From NCBI GenBank assembly GCA_010672965.1, contig JAAHFN010000035.1, positions 1 through 64,000 of the forward strand: a stretch of 64,000 bases of DNA, written 5' to 3'. The stretch comes from Oscillatoria sp. SIO1A7 (lineage in GTDB: Bacteria > Cyanobacteriota > Cyanobacteriia > Cyanobacteriales > Laspinemataceae). The position numbers were made by a program, and so were the translations under genes. Of this stretch, positions 46,779 through 54,467 are shown one piece after another; position 1 is the stretch's first letter; each line of letters starts with the position of its first letter. The notes under the pieces were generated by a model. The model searched no databases. It was not told the origin of the DNA and saw only the letters and a program-made list of their open reading frames with translations.

Positions 46779-47174
46779 CTATTCTTCGCGTCTGTAACAA
46801 ACTGGGCTACCCTCGGCGAACGAAGCGCTTCTCCCACAAGCCCTGCCACTAGGTTTTAGGTCGTAAGGACAAATACACCCTTGGGAGCTGGCCTCCCTTG
46901 CGGGTAAATAAGTCCCCCCATCTATTTGGACTATTGGATTTAGTTCCGACTCTTCGCTACTGCCGCACATTTGACTCAAATCGAGAGTGGTTCCGTCTGC
47001 TTGTTCTATGTAACAGATAGGCGGATTGGATTCTATATTATTAGCAGAGGCAGGATATTTCGCCGCTTCCGCCATCCCTCCTAGGGCAAAAATTACCAGG
47101 GCAACTCCCAGGGCAACTACTCCCAAGACAAAAATAATTGCTGTTGTAGCACTAATCCTAATCGATTTCAGCAT
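46779..47174 (-). CDS. single-span Cys-containing small exported protein
   Basis: A 131-residue protein started at the ATG 47174; a GTG eight codons earlier is less likely. One N-terminal hydrophobic segment (about 9-35) acts as an anchor or signal. The remainder has paired cysteines: ICYIEQADGTT, then MCGSS, GCICPYD, RACG and VCY. The pattern is that of small periplasmic proteins common in cyanobacteria, with probable disulfides. The SASFAEGSP segment looks like part of a dispersed repeat read in frame. Function unknown. Confidence 0.6.
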   Translation of the reverse strand: MLKSIRISATTAIIFVLGVVALGVALVIFALGGMAEAAKYPASANNIESNPPICYIEQADGTTLDLSQMCGSSEESELNPIVQIDGGTYLPAREASSQGCICPYDLKPSGRACGRSASFAEGSPVCYRREE

Positions 47175-47799
47175 AATTATTATAGAAGCCAACAGCACTC
47201 AGCTTATGCGCTTTCTGATTTTTTTGCCCAGCAGCTACTAGCCCAATGCCTTTTTGCCCATAAGGGTATAGGGGGAGCTATTGATTTCTTTTCCCTACAC
47301 CCTACACCCTACACCTTTACCCACTACCATTGGTCTGCGAACTATCTCTACTATACAGGGAAATGTTTCTATAATTTTCTTTCGCCGCACTCAAAAATAC
47401 CCTTTTAACCTCCTACTTGAGAGACCCCATCTTAAGGGTGCTAATGAATGGGTATTAGTTTAACATGCAATTAGCCTTTGTCGTACCTATTTTAACCTAA
47501 CTTAACATTCCCCCAAAGAGGGATGGCAATATCAAGGCCCCATTCTTCTTGCTCTCAAGTTAAAAAATTAAAATTTACAACTCAACAGCATTTAGGCTTG
47601 GCGATCGAATGCAACTATATATTATAGCAATCCTAAATCATTTGCTATCTCTGAGAAACCGGTTTTTTAAAGAAACCCGCTAACGGACTGGGCTAAGCGC
47701 GATCGCGCAGGCTGCGCCAACGACTCCGCGATCGCCCGAACGGTGGATGAGGTCGTTATTTGTTGCATCTTCATACAGAATTGGTCTAAAAAGGCAACC
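47175..47799. other. gene-free region with array and repeats
   Basis: A CCCTACA array (47293-47316), a TATAGCAATCCTAAAT element (47625-47690) and a GCGATCGCG inverted pair (about 47698-47735). No gene is visible, and no array touches the small Fe-S-subunit gene's stop. Confidence 0.55.
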
Positions 47800-48264
47800 T
47801 TATTGAGGTTTAATTTTTTCCGCAGCTAGCTGTGCGGCGCGAATCACATTTTGGTAGCCGGTATCCCGGGACAAAACTCCATCTACCCAAGTGCGAATTT
47901 CCCCTTCGCTTGGGGATGGATTGCGTTGGAGCAGATCGCTCAAAGACATTAGCAACCCTGGAGTTGAAAAACCGTTCTGAACCGCATGGGCTTCCCAAAA
48001 TGCCTCTTGCAAGGAATTCAACTGGCCGTTTTGCTCCAGACCCTCGACGGTTACGATTTCCGCACCATCCGCTTGCACTGCCAATATAAAAGAGCTTTTT
48101 ACGGATACTCCGTTTAGCAACACAGTACAGGCTCCCGATATAGAACCACCATCGCTTTTTGTTCCTGTTAGACCCAGGCGATCGCGCAGAAAATCTACCA
48201 GCAGCAATCTCGGTTCCACATCTTCGCTATAAGACTTGCCGTTTACTGTCAGTGAAATTTGCAT
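47800..48264 (-). CDS. CoxS-like [2Fe-2S] subunit that has lost its cysteines
   Basis: A 154-residue protein matching the small subunit of xanthine dehydrogenase/aldehyde oxidases from end to end. The N-terminal ferredoxin-like half starts ISLTVNGKSY and contains LLVDFLRDRLGLTGT. The C-terminal helical domain contains LQEAFWEAHAVQNGFSTPG and DTGYQNVIRAA. Eight cysteines normally bind two [2Fe-2S] clusters. Here only C46 remains; the other positions read D38, S43, S58, N97, S100, S132 and D134. The frame is intact and the length normal, so this is not a decayed gene by frame. It lies 17 kb from the Moco subunit gene, an unusual separation. It may keep only a structural role. Confidence 0.85.
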   Translation of the reverse strand: MQISLTVNGKSYSEDVEPRLLLVDFLRDRLGLTGTKSDGGSISGACTVLLNGVSVKSSFILAVQADGAEIVTVEGLEQNGQLNSLQEAFWEAHAVQNGFSTPGLLMSLSDLLQRNPSPSEGEIRTWVDGVLSRDTGYQNVIRAAQLAAEKIKPQ

Positions 48265-48835
48265 AAAATTTACTCTAGCTTTTTGAAGTTATTGGTGGGA
48301 TGCATAGCTGTCTGGGGCGAAGCATCCATTTATCAAAGTTTATTTTATAGCAAAGGAGCTTCCCTGGATGCTGTCGCCCTTACGCCTTAATATAATAGCA
48401 GGGAGCGGTCAGCATAGGGTTCAATGCCCAATTCCCAATGCCCCATTCTCAATGCGAACATGCCCAATGCCACCCACCCCAAGGGCACCCTCCCAAGAGG
48501 GGGAAGTTGCCCAATGCGAACATGCCCAATTTCCAATTTAAAACTCAAAACTCAAAACTCAAAACTCTCCCACCCCCATTCCCCATTTTTATTTGCTATA
48601 AAGTGGCTGACCGTTGACGGTTCAATTCATTTTCAACCATCAACTGCCAACCACCTATGTACTATTCGGCAGGCGCAAGCCTAATTTGTTTTGCGCATTA
48701 CTTTTACTTTTTCCTTCCAAGGGAGGCAAGGGGGACAAGGGAGAGGGGGAGACAAGGGAGATTCAATCTCTCTACACCCTACCCGACACCCGACACCCTA
48801 CCCGACACCCGACACCCGACACCCGACACCCAGTC
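48265..48835. repeat. hairpin element and several arrays
   Basis: Contains GGATGCATAG / GGATGCTGTCGCCC hairpin pieces (48298-48382), AATGCCC and GCGAACATGCCCAAT units (48424-48535), AAAACTC units (48540-48567) and a CCGACAC array (48772-48831) ending four bases from the next stop. A repeat-rich plus-strand frame here is not credible. Confidence 0.75.
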
Positions 48836-49228
48836 TTAGGCTACCGAACCATCTGGGTATTGGGTCATCCCGGCAAAGTGGATCTTAATCTTGCCATCTT
48901 CTATTACCCAGCTATCGGCAAAGCGCATTTTGGCTTCGCCCTGAGGAGTTTGCATAGTAATAGCTTCCACTATCATCAGGGTAGTCGGATTCTCGGTTTC
49001 TGCCCAAAAAGCAATATCCGTTTCCAGCCCCTCAATGCCTAGAATTCCCTGGAAGTGTTCTTTCAGTTCTTCATGGCCTTTGAAATACAGAGGCTTTTTC
49101 ATAAAGCTGCTGATCAGAACGGCATCTTCGGCATATTGACCCAAGAGCCCATCAATATCCTTTTTCAGGATTAACTCGATATGCTCTTTGTACATTTTAC
49201 CCAGAGCAGTATCCGGTACTCCTTTCAT
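48836..49228 (-). CDS. NTF2/SnoaL-like protein 1
   Basis: A 130-residue alpha+beta-barrel protein: helices with HIELILKKDIDGLLGQYAEDAVL, then FKGHEELKEHFQGIL and strands EAKMRFADSWVIEDGKIKIHF. This fits the SnoaL/DUF4440 part of the NTF2-like superfamily, which includes isomerases, cyclases and binding proteins. The active site cannot be assigned. It is one of three such genes in 1.6 kb, all on the minus strand downstream of the ThDP decarboxylase gene. Confidence 0.78.
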   Translation of the reverse strand: MKGVPDTALGKMYKEHIELILKKDIDGLLGQYAEDAVLISSFMKKPLYFKGHEELKEHFQGILGIEGLETDIAFWAETENPTTLMIVEAITMQTPQGEAKMRFADSWVIEDGKIKIHFAGMTQYPDGSVA

Positions 49229-49354
49229 TTTTCTGTTTCTCCCTAGGTTTTATTTAGTGAAATTGTTTTTGGTTCGAGCGATCGCCTTGGTATTTAGGGC
49301 GACTTTGTAAGGATGGAGGATGTTGGGCGCAAGTCCTTCCCGCAGGGTAGGATG

Positions 49355-49473
49355 AAGTGAAAAGTGAAAAGTGAAAAGTGAAAAGTGAAAATTTAAGAGA
49401 ACCAACCATTCCCTAAACTCTACACCCTAAACCCCACACCCTACACCCCACACCCCACACCCTAAACCCTACA
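49355..49473. repeat. AAAAGTG and CCCTAAA/CCCCACA arrays
   Basis: An AAAAGTG run (49355-49390), then CCCTAAA, CCCTACA and CCCCACA units (49410-49473) that include the TAG stop of the second SnoaL-like gene. Confidence 0.85.
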
Positions 49474-49900
49474 GCTCGGCCGAACCCGGGTAATATTTGA
49501 GTTCGTCAACTATGTAAATGGCGATCGCGGGCTTACCAGTAGCAGGCGATCGCGTCACCTTCCAAGTCTGATAAGCATCCAAAACAATCCGCTTGCTGGT
49601 TGCTTCTGGCGGATTCCACACGCTGGCTTCCCACTTCACCACCACTTTGATGTCCGCTTCCTCGCCACTAGACGAGGTTATAGTCACTTCTTTGACCGTA
49701 TGGACTTCATCAAAGAAAATGTTAATAACCTTATTGTACCAACCCGTATATCCTTCAAACCCAGTAACCGTAGCTTCGGGAAAGCGGAACTCCACATCTT
49801 CGGTCATTAGAGGACGATATTCCTCCAAAGGATCGTGAACGTCCAGCTTTTTATACCAATCTACTGCAAACTCTTTAATTTCGGCCTCACTTAGAGCCAT
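49469..49900 (-). CDS. NTF2/SnoaL-like protein 2
   Basis: A 143-residue NTF2-like protein. EIKEFAVDWYKKLDVHDPLEEYRPLMTED forms the helical entry, and FEGYTGWYNKVINIFFDEVHTVKEV lies where SnoaL proteins close the cavity. Strands at the end carry AYQTWKVTRS. Longer and less acidic than its two neighbours. The stop codon sits inside a CCCTAAA-type array. Substrate unknown. Confidence 0.75.
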   Translation of the reverse strand: MALSEAEIKEFAVDWYKKLDVHDPLEEYRPLMTEDVEFRFPEATVTGFEGYTGWYNKVINIFFDEVHTVKEVTITSSSGEEADIKVVVKWEASVWNPPEATSKRIVLDAYQTWKVTRSPATGKPAIAIYIVDELKYYPGSAEL

Positions 49901-50064
49901 AACCTCTTATCCTTTCCTTAATTACTTTTTTTTACAACCAGCGATCGTCTCAATTTATCTATATCAATTCCTCTATCCTTCGCTTTTTTTAAGCCGTATC
50001 GTAACCAATAGAGGAATTGCTATAGGTAACGCAACGCCTTCATCACGCTGCGGTAGGGAAAAAA

Positions 50065-50460
50065 TTATTTCTGGGGTTTCTCCGACGCCCAAAAACCGTA
50101 GTGAATGGCAATCTTGCCATCTTTCATAGTCCAGGCATCCCCGACTTTCATCAGACCCAGAGCGCAAGTAAACTCGGCTTGAAAAAAGATGCTTCCTTCT
50201 GTGCCGTCAAAATCCTCGGTAAAATCGATTTTCTTGACCTCGATGGTGCCGATAACGCTCATGTACTTGTGGAAGAACGCTTTAATTCCATCCCGACCGC
50301 GAACGGTCATGGGGGGTTCTTCATCGTCAAAACCATTGAAAAAAGTAATCAGCACCGCATCGGGGGTATAGTCGTTATCGACCATTGCATCGATTTCGCC
50401 TGCCCCAATCCGTTCTAGGTGCGTGTCAAAAAACGCTTGTCCTGGTTTTTTGTCTGCCAT
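50065..50460 (-). CDS. NTF2/SnoaL-like protein 3
   Basis: A 131-residue protein clearly related to protein 1: FDTHLERIGAGEIDAMVDNDYTPDAVLI and GRDGIKAFFHKYMSVIG are followed by VGDAWTMKDGKIAIHYGFW. The two probably arose by duplication. The cavity-lining acidic residue in YTPDAVL is shared. It is the first NTF2-like gene downstream of the ThDP decarboxylase, 200 bases away. Confidence 0.78.
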   Translation of the reverse strand: MADKKPGQAFFDTHLERIGAGEIDAMVDNDYTPDAVLITFFNGFDDEEPPMTVRGRDGIKAFFHKYMSVIGTIEVKKIDFTEDFDGTEGSIFFQAEFTCALGLMKVGDAWTMKDGKIAIHYGFWASEKPQK

Positions 50461-50620
50461 TTTTTCAGCTCCTGCGATGGATTTGCTTTATTGCAAGTTT
50501 TTATTCCGCGCTTGTGCGGTGTGAGCCCTTTTCTAAAAGAAGCTCTGAAGAGCTTTGTTTGTATAAGCTGTCGCGCATTTAGGCGTCGGGCGGCTCAGAG
50601 CTGAAAGCTTTTGGGCGAAG

Positions 50621-50661
50621 CCCAATGCCCAATGCCCAATGCCCAATGCCCAATGCCCAAT
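50621..50661. repeat. GCCCAAT array at a 3' end
   Basis: Six AATGCCC units ending five bases from the stop codon of the ThDP-enzyme gene. Confidence 0.92.
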
Positions 50662-50666
50662 TCCGA

Positions 50667-52373
50667 TTATTGCCCGCAGCGAAGGCCAATCAGCTCGGGA
50701 TGGACATTACCCTCTAGAACCACATCAATTAAAAATGGCCCGTCATGTTCCACAGCCTTTTTAATCGCTGGACCAATTTCCCCTGGTTCCTTAACGATCG
50801 CTCCTTCAACTCCCATTGCTCGCGCCAGTTCATGGAATTGAATATCTGGCTTCGACAAATCAAAAGCAAGGGGGAAATCATGTTCCGGTATGCTCTCCTC
50901 CTTCCAATACGCCGAGATATTCAACTGAAGCAGCCGGTAAGAGCGATTGTTACAGATGACAACCTTAATATTCGTATTGTGACGAGCTGCACTCCAGAGC
51001 GCCTGGATAGTGTACATACTGCCGCCGTCGCCGGTAAACACCCAAACTGGTTTATCGGGATTCGCCAACTTAGCACCAATACCGCCAGGAATACCTACCC
51101 CCAAAGAACCGCCACGGGTTTGGAAATAATGTCCGGGCTTCGTTGGCGGCTGGTATCTGACAAGAGCCGGATAACAGGTCAAAGCTTCGTCAAAAATAAC
51201 CGTATTATCGTCAAGGTGCGGTGCTAGCTCTTCCATAAACCGAGAAAAATGCAGGGGCACTTCATCCCGCACTTTCTTATCTGCTTCCAGCGCTGCAGCC
51301 AGCTTTTCTTCCTTCGCCTTGCCCAGCTCTTGGGTACGAGCTTCCGCTGCGCTCTTGGCCTCCGGTGTCATTACTTCTTCTAGCGCTTCGGCCAGCTTGG
51401 CCAGGGTCAGCTTCGGATCGCTAACTATCCCCATATCTACCGGATGGTTCTTGGCAATTTCATAAGCGTTCAAATCGATATGAATTACCTTAGAATCCGG
51501 AGCAAAGATATCAGTCAGTTCTGGAAAAACTTCTGGCAATACATAGGTGCCCGCGACCAGATTGACATCGCCTTTTTCCATAGTCGGGCGGCTAGCGTAG
51601 CCAAACATATGGCCCGTTCCCCCTTGGTAGAGCGGGTGGGTGTGGTCCATGTTCAGCTCCCCTGCATCTGCCTCCCAAACCTCTGCGCCGAGCAGTTCTG
51701 CAACTCTAGTTAGCTCTTCTTGCGCTTGGGAATAGGCGATACCATCTCCCACAAAAATCATCGGTTTTTTGCCCGATGTCAGAATATTTGCTGCCTCTTT
51801 AACTACGCTATCTTCTGGCACTACGCGGGTCGAGGGTATAAATGTCGGAACCACTGGCTCGACAACGGGCATATCCAAAATATCTTGGGGCAAGCAGATA
51901 TATACTGGACCCATCGGCGGCGTAGCAGCTATTTTAATTGCTCGTCGGAGCATTCGCAGCAAAGAAGATGGCTCCATTACCATTGCAGACCATTTTGTGA
52001 CCGGCTCCGCCATTGCCACCAAGTCCCCAGCCATCTGAGCGTCCATTGCCTGATACTTAATACCCGCATCTCCCCCAATTACTACCAGGGGTGCATGACC
52101 TCTATAGGCTTGGTATAGAGCGCCGATAGAATTACCCAAGCCGGGAGTGCTGTGGATTTGCACTACTGTCGGCTTTTTGGTTGCTCGCGCATATCCATCC
52201 CCTGCCATCACCGCGATGGTTTCTTGTAACGTGAGGATGTATTTGATTTGTGGATATTCGGCGAGAGCATCTAGGAAACCCTGCTCCACTGTCCCCGGGT
52301 TTCCAAACATATATTCAATGCCATCGGCTACGAGTTGCTCCAGAATGGCAAAGCGACCAGTTTTAGCAGTCAT
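50667..52373 (-). CDS. ThDP-dependent decarboxylase/synthase (benzoylformate decarboxylase-like)
   Basis: A 568-residue three-domain thiamine-diphosphate enzyme. E51 in LTLQETIAVMAGDGYA activates ThDP. H74 in IHSTPGLGN corresponds to the active-site His of benzoylformate decarboxylase. The Mg-ThDP motif GDGGSMYTIQALW to CNN is present near residues 445-480. Its closest style is 2-oxo acid decarboxylation to an aldehyde, or carboligation. It is minus-strand, with a DJ-1 gene upstream and three SnoaL-like genes downstream. A role as aldehyde source for the local oxidoreductases is inference. Confidence 0.88.
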   Translation of the reverse strand: MTAKTGRFAILEQLVADGIEYMFGNPGTVEQGFLDALAEYPQIKYILTLQETIAVMAGDGYARATKKPTVVQIHSTPGLGNSIGALYQAYRGHAPLVVIGGDAGIKYQAMDAQMAGDLVAMAEPVTKWSAMVMEPSSLLRMLRRAIKIAATPPMGPVYICLPQDILDMPVVEPVVPTFIPSTRVVPEDSVVKEAANILTSGKKPMIFVGDGIAYSQAQEELTRVAELLGAEVWEADAGELNMDHTHPLYQGGTGHMFGYASRPTMEKGDVNLVAGTYVLPEVFPELTDIFAPDSKVIHIDLNAYEIAKNHPVDMGIVSDPKLTLAKLAEALEEVMTPEAKSAAEARTQELGKAKEEKLAAALEADKKVRDEVPLHFSRFMEELAPHLDDNTVIFDEALTCYPALVRYQPPTKPGHYFQTRGGSLGVGIPGGIGAKLANPDKPVWVFTGDGGSMYTIQALWSAARHNTNIKVVICNNRSYRLLQLNISAYWKEESIPEHDFPLAFDLSKPDIQFHELARAMGVEGAIVKEPGEIGPAIKKAVEHDGPFLIDVVLEGNVHPELIGLRCGQ

Positions 52374-52600
52374 TTGTTAATTTTCCTTTGTGCTTTTTCC
52401 CCTAGCATCGGTCATTTGTCGGTCAGTCAATTTATTTATTCCTAGGACAAGCGCAACCCCTACCTCCGAAACAGGACAGGCCGGAAGTCTAGCTCCGAAA
52501 CAGGACAGGCCGGACGCCTGTCCTACGGAGAGATAAGGTAGGGATGTTGCTTTGAAAATCCCTTGCTTTAATCCCAGACAAATAACCGATCGCTCTTAAC

Positions 52601-53467
52601 CTACCAACCGTAGCGTTTCAGTCCATCTTCGAGAACCTGAATTAAGAGTTTGCCGCATTCTAGGGAAGAAGCTGTCGAACGGCTGGTGATGAAGGGATAA
52701 TCTACGAGTACAGAGGTTTCGTGACCGACGTTGCCGATAAAAGCACCATCGGGGCCGACTGCATCGCGAAGAATGTATTCTAAGGGATAGAAGGGAGGCC
52801 CAAAGTTAATATAGCCATCTCCAAATCCTTTGTTAGAACCATCGAGGGCATGAGGTCCTTCAAATCCGGTTCCATCTAGATAGTCATAATCGATGGGGTG
52901 TCCGGTGACATGCTTGCCCCAAATAATGCTCTTTTTCTCCCGGATATCCCGTGCGAATGCCAGACAGGTAACTCCGTAGCATTCCGTGGCCACGGGCTTG
53001 TCGAGTTTGACAAAGCCGAGGATTAGTTCGTGCAGTCTGGAGTTGTTGGCCAGATCTATCAACGCGCCACTACCGCCGACAATTACTAGAGCATCGTATT
53101 TGGGCAGCTCTTCCTCGACGATTTTATCCACCGTCTTGTAATAGGCTTCCATGTCCCGCAGATAGGTAGGAGAGCTGGGGTAGGCTCGCAGGGGAAACCA
53201 ATCTGCAAGGCTTTTGGGATTGTCTAGGCGACCGGACTTGTCCAAGGCTACGGTCTTTTTACCCATTTCTTCTGAGGTGACTGACCGACCTAGAGGGGGA
53301 TCGATGTAGCCGGGAGCGCAGCTTACGGAAAGGGGAGTCGGCTTCTTGCCTGTGGGAGTGATAAATTCGATGTTATAGCCCGCACCATCGCAAGCTTCTA
53401 CAGGACCGACTAGCTCTTCGCCCCAGTAGCCCCAGTCCGATACCATTACTAGAATGTTCTTGCTCAC
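52601..53467 (-). CDS. DJ-1/PfpI family protein, long form
   Basis: A 288-residue DJ-1/PfpI-type protein. I start at the GTG at 53467, which has GGAG eight bases upstream and gives MSKNILVMVSDWGYWGEEL; a TTG 12 codons earlier is less likely. The nucleophile is probably C163 in ATECYGVTCLAF, followed by Tyr rather than His, with the acidic partner in WGEEL. Insertions after residue 45 make it longer than the usual 190 residues, similar to the Hsp31/ThiJ-like branch. It may act on glyoxals or other carbonyls. Confidence 0.8.
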   Translation of the reverse strand: MSKNILVMVSDWGYWGEELVGPVEACDGAGYNIEFITPTGKKPTPLSVSCAPGYIDPPLGRSVTSEEMGKKTVALDKSGRLDNPKSLADWFPLRAYPSSPTYLRDMEAYYKTVDKIVEEELPKYDALVIVGGSGALIDLANNSRLHELILGFVKLDKPVATECYGVTCLAFARDIREKKSIIWGKHVTGHPIDYDYLDGTGFEGPHALDGSNKGFGDGYINFGPPFYPLEYILRDAVGPDGAFIGNVGHETSVLVDYPFITSRSTASSLECGKLLIQVLEDGLKRYGW

Positions 53468-54467
53468 TGAATTATCTCCTAAATCAATAATAAGATCGGT
53501 CAATTTGGTTTGGCAATTTTAGCCACTATTTAGAGCTATCGAAATAGCGCTCTATTTTTCGGCTCGCGATCGCAAGCCCATCATCTCGCCCATCATCTCG
53601 TCCTACAGCAATCTCGTCATATTCCCCGATAGGTTTGCCCCTATCGTTTTGCCCCCAATCGGTATTTGCGACCCATACGACGATTTCTGTCTGTAACGAG
53701 CTTTTCTCTTCCCCTTTTCTCGAAAGCTCTTGCCTTCGATTTCTTCTATGTGCTTTTGAGTTGATTGCACTTGGATTGCTCTTTAGCATTAATTGTGGCG
53801 CTGGGATAGAAACCTTGCTATTTTGACTTATCTCGATCGCTATCTCTGATATCATATCGGTTTGAATGCCTCAAAAAAGCTTCTGCGCAAGGACAGGGCG
53901 TCCCGCCTGTCCGCCTGGGCTCTTTGGGACAGGCGGGACGCCCGTCCTACGGGAGATTCCAAATTTTTTCTGTGGGTATTTAACCAGACTTGATATGAGC
54001 TATTAATCCGCCCACGGATTTTAAACCTAGATGTTTTTTCTGCCTTTGTCCTTTGCCTTACCTATATTTTCTTTTAAAGACTATGTTTTATATGTTTTTT
54101 TGTTTATCCGATCGCTACTATCCAGGTAGTTTTGAAAATTCAGCATTTTTTCCGATGCGAACATTCCACCCACCCCCAACCCCTCCCATAAGGGGAGTGA
54201 CCAATGCCCTTATTGGCATTTATTTATTAGCGGCTATGGATTGCTTCTTCGCGAGCCCGCTAATTTTGAGGCCATTCCAATCCTAGATCTCCGATGCCTT
54301 CTGCCGCAATGGAAAAAATCCCGCTCTTATGTAAAATTTTTACGCTACTGATGCCAAGTCCTTGCTTATGCATGACAGGTACGCGCATCCCCTTGCGATC
54401 GCTTCTGAGGATATAGGAGTCAGCTTAAATCGCAAAATAATAGTTAATAATTAACTATTATTGAAGA
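53468..54467. other. 1-kb region with MITE-B and a doubtful frame
   Basis: A minus-strand frame of 109 codons (53526-53855) begins inside MITE-B and carries a duplicated GRDDGRDDG. It includes VVWVANTDWGQND, so it might be a gene remnant, but I do not call it. MITE-B lies at 53849-53996. The remainder (54000-54467) shows no gene. Confidence 0.5.
53849..53996. mobile_element. MITE-B copy (near twin of 11682-11829)
   Basis: Same arms, loop and flanks as the copy 42 kb away, with only a few differences, including the AAAAAAGCTTCTG and CAAATTTTTTCTGTGG segments outside the stem. Confidence 0.85.

Noticed and set aside
50667-52373. Scytonemin biosynthesis (ScyA-like ThDP enzyme)
   Set aside because: No ScyB- or ScyC-like genes or tyrosine/tryptophan pathway genes are nearby, and the sequence is closer in style to benzoylformate decarboxylase.
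53526-53855. 109-codon minus-strand frame
   Set aside because: It starts inside a MITE and contains a tandem-duplicated stretch. At best it is a remnant, so I mention it only in the region entry.
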